Source: Castellaniella sp049671645
GTDB taxonomy: Bacteria; Pseudomonadota; Gammaproteobacteria; Burkholderiales; Burkholderiaceae_B
Length of the DNA stretch: 64,000 bases
Direction: 5' to 3'
NCBI RefSeq assembly: GCF_049671645.1
Contig: NZ_JBATVG010000007.1
Span: 152,883 to 216,882 of the forward strand
In this document: piece by piece, positions 7,909 to 16,496 of the stretch
Layout of the letters: each line of letters starts with the position of its first letter
Numbering within the stretch: position 1 is the first letter of the stretch
The notes under the pieces: generated by a model
Seen by the model: only the letters and a program-made list of their open reading frames with translations
Told to the model about the DNA's origin: nothing
Database searches by the model: none
Translations under genes and position numbers: made by a program

Positions 7909-9696
7909 TCAGATGGGCTTGAGTTCCCAGCCGCCGCCTTCGCCTTCCAGGACCAGTTCGGCCCCATGATGGCGGCGCAGGGTGCTGCGGTGGCCCACGC
8001 TGATGATCCGGGTGCCGGGCAGCTGTTCGCGCAGCAGTCGGTACATGGCGTCTTCCAGGCCCTCGTCCATGGCGGACGTGGCCTCGTCCAGGAAGGCGGC
8101 GTCCGGCCGGGCGATCAACAGGCGGCCAAAGGCCAGGCGTTGCTGTTCGCCCAGCGACAGGATGCGGGTCCAGTCGTCCTCGACGTCCAGGCGGTCGCGC
8201 AGATGGCCCAGTTGCACCAGGTCGAGAATGGCCTCGTCCTGGCCGGCGGGCACCTGGTCGACCGGCTGCGGGTAGTGCAGGGCCTGGCGCAGGGTGCCCA
8301 GCGGCAGATAGGGCTTTTGCGCCAGGAACAGCGACGTCGTTTCCGGGCGGATGATTTCGCCGGACCCGTACGGCCAGATGCCGGCGATCGTGCGCAGCAG
8401 CGTGGTCTTGCCCGATCCCGACGGCCCGCGCACCAGCACGGGATGGACCGGGTCCACTTCCAGGCTCAGATCCTTTAGCAGCGCGTGCCCGTCGGGGCGG
8501 CACACCGTCAGGCCCTGCAGGGCCAGGCGGTTGCCGTCCTGGCGGGTATCGGGCAGCACCATCTGGCGGGCGGCGTCGATGGTGGCGTCAAAACCGGTCA
8601 GACGGTCCAGCGTGGCGCGGTAGGTGGCGAAACTGTCGTACACGTTGCGAAAGAATGACAGATTGGTCTGCAGCTGGCCGAAGGCCTGGGCGGTCTGGAT
8701 CAGGTCGCCCAGGCTGATCTGCTTGGAAAAAAAGCGTGTCGCCTGGATGATGAAGGGAAAGACGACGGCCGTCTGGGTGACTACGAAATTGAAGCCCAGG
8801 AATTTCAGCGACCGGTAGATGATGTCCCAGGCATTGCCGATCACTTCGGCGAACCAGTGGCGCAAAGTGCGGCCTTCCACGCGTTCGCCCCGATAGAAGG
8901 CGATGCTTTCGGCGTATTCGCGGACCCGCACCAGGGCGTAACGGTAGTCCGCGTTCAGTTTTTCGTTCAGGAAGTTCAGGCGGATCAGCGGTTTGCCGAT
9001 CCAGATGGCCAGGATGGTGGCCAGAAAGACGTAGATGAAGACCAGGAACACCATGGCGCGGGGGATTTCGTAGCCCAGCACGGTCATGGGGCCGGACAGG
9101 TGCCACAGGATCAGGGTGAAGGCGATGGTGGACACCACGGCGTTGATCAGCCCGACGGCCAGTGTCATGGAGGTGCTGGCGAAGCTGGTGATGTCCTGCT
9201 GGATCCGCTGGTCCGGGTTATCGGCCAGATGGCTGAGCGATTGGGACCGGTAGTAGGCCTGCTGTTCCATCCAGCGGCTGAGCAGGCGTTCGTTCAGCCA
9301 TTCGCGCCAGTGCACGACAAAAGCCTGCTGCACGTAGAAGTCGAACAGGGAGCGCACCACGTGGACCGCCGCCAGCAGCGCGAACAGCAGCATGGCGGCC
9401 CAGAAGCCCGGCGCGTTCAGGGCCTGCAGGGCGCTGTACATGGTGTTGTACCAGTTGGAAAACAGCACATCCAGGCGCACGGCCCCCAGCGTCAGCAGCA
9501 GGATCAGGGCCACGCCCGCCAGAGGCCGCCAGTTGCGGCGCGGGGAAAAGAAGTCCGCGCTCAGCCGCCAGAACTGATCCCCCCAGCGGGTGAAGCGCCG
9601 CATCCCCCAGAGGGCGGCGGCCCCGGCCAGCACCGTCAGCAGGTAGGCCTTGGCCAGCCACAGGCCGCTTTCGATCAGGATGTCTTGCCATGCCAT
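7909..9696 (-). CDS. YddA/SbmA-BacA-like ABC transporter, fused permease and ATPase
   Basis: 595-residue half transporter. The N-terminal two thirds are an SbmA/BacA-type membrane domain (about residues 1-370, six hydrophobic segments, with NPDQRIQQDI typical of this group). The C-terminal third is an ABC ATPase with Walker A GPSGSGKTT, signature LSLGEQQRLAFGR in place of LSGGQ, Walker B AAFLDEATSAMD and switch histidine in SVGHRS. Such proteins probably work as homodimers in the inner membrane and have been linked to peptide, cobalamin-like or very-long-chain acyl substrates, so the substrate here is open. The gene lies 111 bp downstream of norR on the same strand; a functional link to NO is not evident. 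Confidence 0.9.
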   Translation of the reverse strand: MAWQDILIESGLWLAKAYLLTVLAGAAALWGMRRFTRWGDQFWRLSADFFSPRRNWRPLAGVALILLLTLGAVRLDVLFSNWYNTMYSALQALNAPGFWAAMLLFALLAAVHVVRSLFDFYVQQAFVVHWREWLNERLLSRWMEQQAYYRSQSLSHLADNPDQRIQQDITSFASTSMTLAVGLINAVVSTIAFTLILWHLSGPMTVLGYEIPRAMVFLVFIYVFLATILAIWIGKPLIRLNFLNEKLNADYRYALVRVREYAESIAFYRGERVEGRTLRHWFAEVIGNAWDIIYRSLKFLGFNFVVTQTAVVFPFIIQATRFFSKQISLGDLIQTAQAFGQLQTNLSFFRNVYDSFATYRATLDRLTGFDATIDAARQMVLPDTRQDGNRLALQGLTVCRPDGHALLKDLSLEVDPVHPVLVRGPSGSGKTTLLRTIAGIWPYGSGEIIRPETTSLFLAQKPYLPLGTLRQALHYPQPVDQVPAGQDEAILDLVQLGHLRDRLDVEDDWTRILSLGEQQRLAFGRLLIARPDAAFLDEATSAMDEGLEDAMYRLLREQLPGTRIISVGHRSTLRRHHGAELVLEGEGGGWELKPI

Positions 9697-9807
9697 GAAT
9701 GTCGTGTCCTATCAAAGGGTCGATCCGCGCTCTGTGCGCGAATGCCGCCCGGCGGTGCGGTGTGGAAGGCATTTTAGGTTGGATGGCGGAAGATCGAAAA
9801 GGTTTCT

Positions 9808-11382
9808 TTACCGGGGGCGCTGCTTCAGGCCCAGCCGCTTGGCGAGCTTGTGCAGGTTGCTGGCGTCCAGCCCCAGCGCCTTGGCCGCCTGGGCCCAGTT
9901 TTCGTCCGCGGCGGCCAGGGCCTGGCGGATGGCCAGGCGCTGGCAGTCGTCCACGGTGGTCCGCAGCGGCGGGATGTCGTTCAGGGCGGGGATGTCCGGC
10001 GTCGCGCCGGCTGGGGCCTGAAGCGGGGCGCTGGCGGCCGCTGTCGGGAGAGTGTCGGCGGCCGGAGGGATGTCCAGATCCAGCAGTTCGGCTTCGATGG
10101 TCAGCACCTGGTCGCGCGAGGCTCCCCGGCTGAGCGTTTTCAGCGCGGCCCGGCTGATGACGTGTTCCAGTTCGCGCACGTTGCCCGGCCAGGGATATTG
10201 CCGCAGCGCCTGTTCGGCCTCGTAGGACAGGCGCACGCCGCGCAGCCCCAGGCGGGCGCGGTTGAATTCCAGGAAGTGGCCGGCCAGGATCAGGACGTCG
10301 CGGTCGCGTTCGCGCAGCGGCGGGATCGGGATGGGGTAGACCGATAATCGGTGGTACAGGTCGGCGCGAAACAGGCCGGCCTGGGTGTTGGCTTTCAGGT
10401 CGCGGTTGGTGGCGGCGATGATGCGCACGTCGGTCTTGATGGTCTGGTCCGTGCCCAGGCGCTGGATTTCGCCGTTCTGCAGCACCCGCAGCAGCTTGGC
10501 CTGCAGCCCAAGCGGCAGCTCCCCGACCTCGTCCAGGAACAGCGTGCCCCCCTGGGCTGCCTCGAAGCGCCCGGGCCGATCGGCCGTCGCGCCTGAAAAC
10601 GCGCCTTTGACGTGGCCGAACAGTTCGCTTTCCGCCAGGGATTCGGGCAGGGCGGCGCAGTTCACCTGGATCATGGCCTGGCGGCTGCGGCGCGAGTGGC
10701 GGTGCAGCCGGCGGGCGAACAGTTCCTTGCCGACCCCGGTTTCCCCCAGCAGCAGAATGGGCAGGTCGGAATCCGCGACCAGGTCCAATTCGTGCAGCAG
10801 GGCCTGGATGGCTTCGCTGCGGCCCAGGATCTCGGTGGTTTCGCCGATGCGTTCGATCCCCTGTTGGGAGGTGCCCAGCAGGCGCAGGCGCCGATTGTCC
10901 CGCTCCAGGCCGGTGACGCGCACGGCGGCCTGCAGCATCAGGCCCAGTTGCTGCAGCCGGGCGCGCGCGGCTTCGTCGAAGGTGCCGGTGGTCAAGGCAT
11001 CCAGGGTCATGATGCCCCAGGGGCTGTCCTGGTGGTAGATCGGCATGCCCAGGCAGTCATGGACGGGCAGCGGGGAGCCTTTGCGGTCGTCCAGCAGGCC
11101 GTCATAGGGATCGGGCAGCACGCTGCCGGGATCGAACCACGTGGGTTCGCGGCGCGACAGGATGGCGGCGAATCGGGGGTGCTGGCCCACCACGAAACGC
11201 CGTCCCAGCGCTTCGTGCGCCAGGCCGGAGGCGGCGACCAGGTGCAGGGTGTCGTGACCGTCCAGCATCAGCAGCCCGACGGCGTCGCAGGCGAATGCCT
11301 GCCGGATGGCGGTGGCCGCCCGTTGCAGCCGCACGCCGTCGGGCAGGTCCGTCGTCAGATCCGTGAGGAGTTGGGTTTCCAT
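9808..11382 (-). CDS. norR: NorR, nitric-oxide-responsive sigma-54 activator
   Basis: 524-residue enhancer-binding protein. Order of domains: N-terminal GAF domain (about 20-170, the NO-sensing non-haem iron domain in NorR), AAA+ domain (about 190-430) with Walker A GETGVGKE, and a C-terminal Fis-type helix-turn-helix (ENWAQAAKALGLDASNLHKL). The sigma-54 contact loop reads GAFSGA, with serine at residue 263 where most activators have threonine (GAFTGA). It diverges from norB; the shared gap holds three GGT-N7-ACC sites and a sigma-54 promoter facing norB. One of those sites lies 4 bp from the norR ATG, so autoregulation is possible. Confidence 0.95.
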   Translation of the reverse strand: METQLLTDLTTDLPDGVRLQRAATAIRQAFACDAVGLLMLDGHDTLHLVAASGLAHEALGRRFVVGQHPRFAAILSRREPTWFDPGSVLPDPYDGLLDDRKGSPLPVHDCLGMPIYHQDSPWGIMTLDALTTGTFDEAARARLQQLGLMLQAAVRVTGLERDNRRLRLLGTSQQGIERIGETTEILGRSEAIQALLHELDLVADSDLPILLLGETGVGKELFARRLHRHSRRSRQAMIQVNCAALPESLAESELFGHVKGAFSGATADRPGRFEAAQGGTLFLDEVGELPLGLQAKLLRVLQNGEIQRLGTDQTIKTDVRIIAATNRDLKANTQAGLFRADLYHRLSVYPIPIPPLRERDRDVLILAGHFLEFNRARLGLRGVRLSYEAEQALRQYPWPGNVRELEHVISRAALKTLSRGASRDQVLTIEAELLDLDIPPAADTLPTAAASAPLQAPAGATPDIPALNDIPPLRTTVDDCQRLAIRQALAAADENWAQAAKALGLDASNLHKLAKRLGLKQRPR

Positions 11383-11385
11383 GGC

Positions 11386-11398
11386 GGTAATTTAAACC
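11386..11398. promoter_or_regulatory. NorR enhancer site 1 (GGT-N7-ACC)
   Basis: GGTAATTTAAACC is an exact GGT-N7-ACC palindrome, the form described for NorR sites in Ralstonia. It starts 4 bp beyond the norR start codon and is the first of three sites before the norB sigma-54 promoter. Confidence 0.8.
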
Positions 11399-11405
11399 AC
11401 GGAAT

Positions 11406-11418
11406 GGTGATTTTCACC
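11406..11418. promoter_or_regulatory. NorR enhancer site 2 (GGT-N7-ACC)
   Basis: GGTGATTTTCACC is an exact GGT-N7-ACC site whose arms extend to GGTGA/TCACC. It is 20 bp from site 1, about two helical turns, so both lie on the same DNA face. Confidence 0.85.
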
Positions 11419-11429
11419 CGATTCGGGGC

Positions 11430-11442
11430 GGTGAAAACTACC
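11430..11442. promoter_or_regulatory. NorR enhancer site 3 (GGT-N7-ACC)
   Basis: GGTGAAAACTACC is the third exact GGT-N7-ACC site, 24 bp from site 2 and about 40 bp upstream of the sigma-54 promoter. Three sites suit assembly of a hexameric AAA+ activator. Confidence 0.83.
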
Positions 11443-11482
11443 CGGTTTGATCTATATCAGTACTTTCCCTAGGTTTCAGAGT

Positions 11483-11498
11483 TGGCATGATCTTTGCT
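11483..11498 (+). promoter_or_regulatory. Sigma-54 promoter of norB
   Basis: TGGCATGATCTTTGCT matches the -24/-12 consensus, with GG and GC 12 bp apart. Transcription would begin near 11509, giving a leader of about 67 nt before the norB ATG. NorR sites just upstream support the call. Confidence 0.88.
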
Positions 11499-11575
11499 TG
11501 ATGATTCATGAAGTGAAAAAGGGAGCGCCTTGCGGCGCGGTTCAGCAATCCTCACAGCTGCAGAAGGAGCGCAGG

Positions 11576-13855
11576 ATGGGTGAGTACAAGAAATTATGGT
11601 GGACGCTGATCGGCGTTCTTTTAGTGGCCTTTTCCATCCTGGGGTGGATGGGCAAGGAAGTCTATCGGCAGGCGCCGCCCATTCCGGCCCAGGTCGTCAC
11701 GGCCGATGGCAAGGTCCTGATGACCGAAACGCAGATCCTGGACGGGCAGAGCGCCTGGCAGTCGGCGGGGGGCATGACGGTCGGTTCGATCTGGGGGCAC
11801 GGCGCCTATCAGGCGCCGGACTGGAGCGCCGACTGGCTGCACCGTGAACTGTCGGCCTGGCTGGATCTGGCTGCGCAGGAACGGGCCGGGGTGAATTTCG
11901 CCCAGCTGGATGCTGACGCGCAGGCCGCGCTGGAGCGCCGCCTGAAGGAAGAGTACCGGAAGAACACCTATGACGCCGCCACCGGCGCCGTCACCGTGTC
12001 CGACCGGCGCGCCCAGGCCATCACCCAGACGGCCGCCTACTACGACAAGCTGTTCGGCGACGATGCTTCCATGCACAAGTCGCGCAACAGCTTCGCCATG
12101 AAGGAAGACACGCTGCCGTCGCCGGAAGCCCGCGCCCGCCTGGCCAACTTCTTCTTCTGGACCGCCTGGGCGGCCAGCACGAACCGGCCCGACAGCGTCG
12201 CCAGCTACACCAACAACTGGCCGCATGAGCCGCTGATCGACAACGTGCCGACGGCGGAAAACATCATCTGGTCGCTCATGAGCGTGATCATCCTGATCGC
12301 GGGCGTGGGGCTGCTGGTCTGGGCCTGGGCCTTCTTGCACAAGGAACACGAGGACGACGCTCCCGCGCCGGCACGCGATCCGGTGCTGCAGATTCCGCTG
12401 ACCGCCTCGCAGCGCGCCCTGGGCAAGTACCTGTTCCTGGTCGTGGCCCTGTTCGTGTCGCAGATCTTCATCGGCGGCTTCACGGCGCACTACACCGTCG
12501 AAGGCCAGACCTTCTACGGCATCAATGTGTCCCAATGGCTGCCGTATTCCCTGGTGCGCACCTGGCACGTCCAGGCCGCCCTGTTCTGGATCGCCACCGG
12601 CTTCCTGGCTGTCGGCCTGTTCGTGGCACCCATCCTGAATGGCGGCAAGGATCCCAAGCACCAGAAGTTGGGCGTAGACATCCTGTTCTGGGCGCTGATC
12701 TTGGTGGTCGTGGGCTCCTTCACCGGCAACTTCGCCGCCATCGCGCACCTGATGCCTGCCGAATGGAACTTCTGGCTGGGCCACCAGGGCTACGAATACG
12801 TCGAGCTGGGCCGCCTGTGGCAGATCGGCAAGTTCCTGGGCATCGTGTTCTGGCTGTTCCTGATGCTGCGCGGCATCGTGCCCGCGTTCAAGCAGAAGGG
12901 CGACAAGAACCTGCTGGCCCTGTTCAGCGCCTCGGTGATCTGCATCGGCCTGTTCTACGGCGCCGGCCTGGCCTATGGCGAGAAGACCCACCTGACCGTC
13001 ATGGAATACTGGCGCTGGTGGGTAGTGCACCTGTGGGTCGAGGGCTTCTTCGAAGTGTTCGCCACGACGGCGCTGGCCTTCATCTTCTCGACCATGGGTC
13101 TGGTGTCCAAGCGCAACGCCACGGTCGCCAGCCTGGCCTCGGCCGTGCTGTTCATGCTGGGCGGCACTCCGGGCACGCTGCACCACATGTACTTCTCGGG
13201 CACCACCACCCCCATCATGGCGGTCGCCGCCTCGTTCAGCGCCCTGGAAGTCGTGCCGCTGGTCGTGCTGGGCTACGAGGCCTGGGAAAACTGGCGCCTG
13301 AAGGCCCGCGCGCCCTGGATGGAAAACCTGCGCTGGCCGCTGCAGTTCTTCGTCGCCGTGGCCTTCTGGAACATGTTCGGCGCCGGGGTGTTCGGCTTCA
13401 TGGTCAACCCGCCGATCGCGCTCTACTACATCCAGGGCCTGAACACCACGGCGGTGCACGCGCATGCGGCCCTGTTCGGCGTGTACGGCTTCCTGGCCCT
13501 GGGCTTCACCCTATTCGTGCTGCGCTACCTGCGTCCGAACATGCAGTTCAACGACGGTCTCATGAGGACGGCGTTCTGGTGCATGAACATCGGCCTGGTG
13601 ATGATGATCGCGTTCAGCCTGCTGCCCATCGGCCTGATGCAGTTCCACGCCAGCTACAGCGTGGGCACCTGGTGGGCGCGCAGCGAAGCCTTCATGCAGC
13701 AGGACATCCTGCAGACCCTGCGCTGGACCCGCACCTTCGGCGACGTGGTCTTCATCGTCGGCGGCCTGGGCGTCATGTGGCAGGTGGTCACGGCCCTGTT
13801 CGGGAGCAAATCGGCTCCCGCCGCGGAAGCCGGCCTGGCCGCGCAACGCAGCTGA
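11576..13855 (+). CDS. norB: Quinol-dependent nitric oxide reductase (qNOR)
   Basis: 759-residue single-subunit enzyme that reduces two NO to N2O with electrons from quinol in the inner membrane. The N-terminal extension (first helix, then a periplasmic cytochrome-c-like fold without haem, about 40-230) marks the quinol type rather than cytochrome-linked cNOR. About 14 membrane helices follow. Haem and non-haem iron ligand histidines are visible in RTWHVQAALFW, VVHLWVEGFFEVF, TPGTLHHMYFSG and AVHAHAALFG. The ATG at 11576 follows an AAGGAG site by 6 nt; upstream in-frame codons overlap the promoter. It stands alone with its own terminator and is controlled by NorR and sigma-54, fitting NO detoxification or denitrification. 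Confidence 0.95.
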   Translation: MGEYKKLWWTLIGVLLVAFSILGWMGKEVYRQAPPIPAQVVTADGKVLMTETQILDGQSAWQSAGGMTVGSIWGHGAYQAPDWSADWLHRELSAWLDLAAQERAGVNFAQLDADAQAALERRLKEEYRKNTYDAATGAVTVSDRRAQAITQTAAYYDKLFGDDASMHKSRNSFAMKEDTLPSPEARARLANFFFWTAWAASTNRPDSVASYTNNWPHEPLIDNVPTAENIIWSLMSVIILIAGVGLLVWAWAFLHKEHEDDAPAPARDPVLQIPLTASQRALGKYLFLVVALFVSQIFIGGFTAHYTVEGQTFYGINVSQWLPYSLVRTWHVQAALFWIATGFLAVGLFVAPILNGGKDPKHQKLGVDILFWALILVVVGSFTGNFAAIAHLMPAEWNFWLGHQGYEYVELGRLWQIGKFLGIVFWLFLMLRGIVPAFKQKGDKNLLALFSASVICIGLFYGAGLAYGEKTHLTVMEYWRWWVVHLWVEGFFEVFATTALAFIFSTMGLVSKRNATVASLASAVLFMLGGTPGTLHHMYFSGTTTPIMAVAASFSALEVVPLVVLGYEAWENWRLKARAPWMENLRWPLQFFVAVAFWNMFGAGVFGFMVNPPIALYYIQGLNTTAVHAHAALFGVYGFLALGFTLFVLRYLRPNMQFNDGLMRTAFWCMNIGLVMMIAFSLLPIGLMQFHASYSVGTWWARSEAFMQQDILQTLRWTRTFGDVVFIVGGLGVMWQVVTALFGSKSAPAAEAGLAAQRS

Positions 13856-13900
13856 TCACTTCCGTCTTGTGAAGGGGGTTCGAAACGGGCCCCCGACCTG

Positions 13901-13928
13901 GCCCGCCTCGAAAGAGGCGGGCTTTTTT
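13901..13928 (+). terminator. Rho-independent terminator after norB
   Basis: GCCCGCCTC-GAAA-GAGGCGGGC forms a perfect 9-bp stem followed by six T residues. It lies 45 bp after the norB stop and just before the convergent LysR gene. Confidence 0.93.
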
Positions 13929-13932
13929 CATT

Positions 13933-14832
13933 TCATCCGCCGATTCCGTGCTGGAACTGCCGAACCAGGAAATCCAGGAAAACCTGTATTTTTGGCGCGA
14001 GATGCTGGCGCGTCGGGTAGACCGCGTAGTGGGTGACGTCCCCCGTCTTCCAGTCGTTCAGGACCGCTTCCAGTGTTCCTTCCTCCAGGTCGCTTTCGAC
14101 GTAAGGCAGCGGGATCAGGCTGATTCCCAGGCCGGCCCGCAGCGCGTCCCGTATCGCCAGGCTGGAGGAAACCGAATAGCGCGCTTTGACCTTGATGCGC
14201 TCGATGACCCCGTTTTTCTTGAATTCCCAGACATCGGCATTGCCGCCATAGGGGAATCGGATGTGGTCCAGGGCTTCCAGATCCGAGGGGCTTTGCGGCT
14301 TCCCGTGTGCTTCGAAATAGGACGGCGCTGCGCAGAGGACATGCGGCATGACCGCGAGCCTTCTTGCCACCAGGCTGGAATCCTCGAGGCTGCTGTATCC
14401 CCGGATCGCCAGGTCGAAACCTTCGCGGATGATGTCCACTCGGCGGTCGTCGAGATGCAGTTCCAGCGTCAGGTCGGGATGACTCGCGAGGAATCCCGGC
14501 ACCGCCTGGGACAGGTGGATCAGCGACACGGTCATGGGCGCGCTCACTCGTAGCGTGCCAACAGGCCCTGCCTGGGCTGGAGAAAGCGACGCTTCCGCCT
14601 CGATGAAGGCGTCCAGTCCGCGCGTCACATGCGTCAGGTAAGTTTTGCCTTCCTCGGTCAGCGCCATGCGTCGTGTCGTCCGGTGTATCAGCCGCACACC
14701 CAGGTGCGCTTCCAGCTCGGCGATATTCTTGCTGACGGCCGGCGGGGACAGGCCCAGTTTCCGACCCGCTGCGGCAAAGCTGCCCAGTTCGGCCACTTGC
14801 CTGAATACCCGGAATGCCGTGAATCGGTCCAT
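13933..14832 (-). CDS. LysR-family regulator
   Basis: 299-residue LysR-type protein of the AaeR/DmlR-like branch. The N-terminal helix-turn-helix is MDRFTAFRVFRQVAELGSFA then AAGRKLGLSPPAVSKNIAEL, and the effector domain begins around residue 90 with GTLRVSAPMTV. The ATG at 14832 gives the normal start; a TTG at 14847 would add only five residues. It diverges from a nitroreductase-EamA operon across a short AT-rich gap and is its likely regulator. The effector is unknown. Confidence 0.9.
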   Translation of the reverse strand: MDRFTAFRVFRQVAELGSFAAAGRKLGLSPPAVSKNIAELEAHLGVRLIHRTTRRMALTEEGKTYLTHVTRGLDAFIEAEASLSPAQAGPVGTLRVSAPMTVSLIHLSQAVPGFLASHPDLTLELHLDDRRVDIIREGFDLAIRGYSSLEDSSLVARRLAVMPHVLCAAPSYFEAHGKPQSPSDLEALDHIRFPYGGNADVWEFKKNGVIERIKVKARYSVSSSLAIRDALRAGLGISLIPLPYVESDLEEGTLEAVLNDWKTGDVTHYAVYPTRQHLAPKIQVFLDFLVRQFQHGIGG

Positions 14833-14843
14833 CTTATTATTAT

Positions 14844-14891
14844 CCAATAGAAAATTATTAATTAACTGCGATGGTTATTGTGCTCTATTGG
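14844..14891. promoter_or_regulatory. AT-rich divergent control region with CCAATAG/CTATTGG inverted repeat
   Basis: CCAATAG (14844-14850) and CTATTGG (14885-14891) form a 7-bp inverted repeat across a strikingly AT-rich 104-bp gap between the LysR gene and the nitroreductase gene. The spacing of 34 bp is wide for a single dimer site but fits a LysR tetramer. This is inference only. Confidence 0.35.
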
Positions 14892-14936
14892 TGAATTAAA
14901 TACCATACCCGGACTGATCATCCACAAGTCGAAATC

Positions 14937-15554
14937 ATGCAGCATCCAGCCATCACTCTCATCGAAAGACGGATTTCCGCCAACCACTTCGATCCGACTC
15001 ATGTCCTGGCGGACGTGCGGATCGAAGAACTGGTGCGCCTCGCAACGCGTGCGCCCACCGCATACAACCTTCAGAACTGGCGCTTCATCGCGGTACGCAC
15101 CCCGACGGCGAAGGCCAGGCTCCGGGAGCTGGCGTTCGGCCAAGTGAAGGTCTCCGATGCGGCCGTGACCTTCATCGTCTGCGGTCAGCTTCCCGAGGCG
15201 GCCAGCCTGCGTGCGCGACTGCATCCGTTTGTGGAGACGGGGCTGATGCCGGCTGCCATGGCGGCGGCATGGCAGGACAGCGCGCATGCCCAGTACGCCG
15301 ACGACCCGGAAGCGGCGCGGGACGAAGCCATCCGCTCAGCCACGCTGGGTGCGGCCACGCTCATCTATGCCGCCGAGGCCATGGGCCTGGTGTCGGGGCC
15401 GATGGTTGGGTTTGATGCTGATGCCGTGATCCGGGAGTTTGGCCTCGCAAAAGGCGAGGTGCCCGCTATGCTGCTGCCCGTGGGCCGCGGGGCTCCGGGC
15501 AACTGGCCCCAGAAGCCGCGCCGTTCGCTGGCTGAAGTGTTGGAAATATCATGA
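14937..15554 (+). CDS. Nitroreductase-family FMN oxidoreductase
   Basis: 205-residue protein of the NfsA/FRP-like nitroreductase fold, probably a cytoplasmic FMN dimer using NAD(P)H. The opening RRISANHFDPTHVLADVRI and RAPTAYNLQNWRFIAV (residues about 39-54) form the characteristic FMN-binding start, and the alanine-rich helix SATLGAATLIYAAEAMGLVS and final GRGAPGNWPQKPRRSLAEV match the family end. The stop overlaps the next ATG by 4 bp (ATGA), so the EamA gene downstream is translationally coupled. The natural substrate, possibly a quinone or nitro compound, is not known. Confidence 0.87.
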   Translation: MQHPAITLIERRISANHFDPTHVLADVRIEELVRLATRAPTAYNLQNWRFIAVRTPTAKARLRELAFGQVKVSDAAVTFIVCGQLPEAASLRARLHPFVETGLMPAAMAAAWQDSAHAQYADDPEAARDEAIRSATLGAATLIYAAEAMGLVSGPMVGFDADAVIREFGLAKGEVPAMLLPVGRGAPGNWPQKPRRSLAEVLEIS

Positions 15555-16399
15555 CGTCAAAAATTCTGGATCTTTCCATGACGGCCGTTGCGCCTGTCGT
15601 CTGGGGCAGCACCTACATCGTCACGACGCAGCTTCTCGCGGGCTTCTCGCCAATGGCCGTGGCCTTGTTGCGTGCGCTGCCCGCGGGCTTGCTGCTGCTG
15701 GTGATCGTGCGTCGGCTGCCGGCCGGAGTCTGGTGGCTGCGTTCTTTTATCCTGGGCGCGCTCAACATCTCGATATTCCTGAGCATGCTGTTCGTCGCAG
15801 CCTACCGGCTCCCCGGGGGCGTCGCCGGCACGGTGCTCGCATCCCAGCCCCTGATCGTCATCTTCCTTGCATCGCTGTTGCTGTCCGCCCGTTTGCGACT
15901 GCTGGCGGTCCTAGGCGCGCTGGTCGGCATAGGCGGAGTCGCTCTCCTGGTGCTCACGCCCAGCGCGGCCCTGGATGGGATCGGTATTCTGGCGGGCCTG
16001 GCCGGAGCGATATCGATGGCTTTCGGAATCACCTTGTCGCGTAAATGGCAGCCGCCGGTGTCGCCACTGACCTTCACGGCCTGGCAATTGACGGCGGGCG
16101 GCCTGCTGCTGGTGCCAGCCGTCCTGTTGGCAGCGCCATCGATGCCTGTCCCGACCGGGGCGAATTTTTTAGGGCTTGCCTGGTTGGGCCTGGTGGGCGC
16201 GGCGCTCACCTACGCCCTCTGGTTCCGGGGCATCGGGCGGCTCGCGCCATCCGTTGTGTCTTCGTTGTTGCTCCTGAGTCCGCTGACGGCCGTGCTGCTG
16301 GGATGGGGCTTTCTGGGCGAGAGCCTGACGGCGCCTCAGATGGCGGGGATCGCACTCGTAGTTGCCAGCATATGGCTTAGCCAGCGCGTCAACACATGA
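15551..16399 (+). CDS. EamA/DMT-family transporter
   Basis: 282-residue inner membrane exporter with about ten helices and two EamA repeats; the opening TAVAPVVWGSTYIVTTQLL and the second-repeat WLGLVGAALTYALWFRGI are typical. It overlaps the nitroreductase stop by 4 bp and forms a two-gene operon with it, facing away from the LysR gene. The pairing suggests that a compound modified by the reductase, or its parent, is exported. This is inference from context only. Confidence 0.87.
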   Translation: MTSKILDLSMTAVAPVVWGSTYIVTTQLLAGFSPMAVALLRALPAGLLLLVIVRRLPAGVWWLRSFILGALNISIFLSMLFVAAYRLPGGVAGTVLASQPLIVIFLASLLLSARLRLLAVLGALVGIGGVALLVLTPSAALDGIGILAGLAGAISMAFGITLSRKWQPPVSPLTFTAWQLTAGGLLLVPAVLLAAPSMPVPTGANFLGLAWLGLVGAALTYALWFRGIGRLAPSVVSSLLLLSPLTAVLLGWGFLGESLTAPQMAGIALVVASIWLSQRVNT

Positions 16400-16496
16400 T
16401 CAGCCCGCCTGCAGATCACCGGCAGGGCTCACGCCATCTGCCGCCCGCTTTGCATCCGTTCCCGGGATATCCGATTTTCCGGATAGTGGGTATCTT

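Noticed and set aside
13933..16399. Horizontally acquired LysR-nitroreductase-EamA island
   Set aside because: Only the short promoter gap is AT-rich; there are no repeats, tRNA, integrase or clear codon shift to support transfer.
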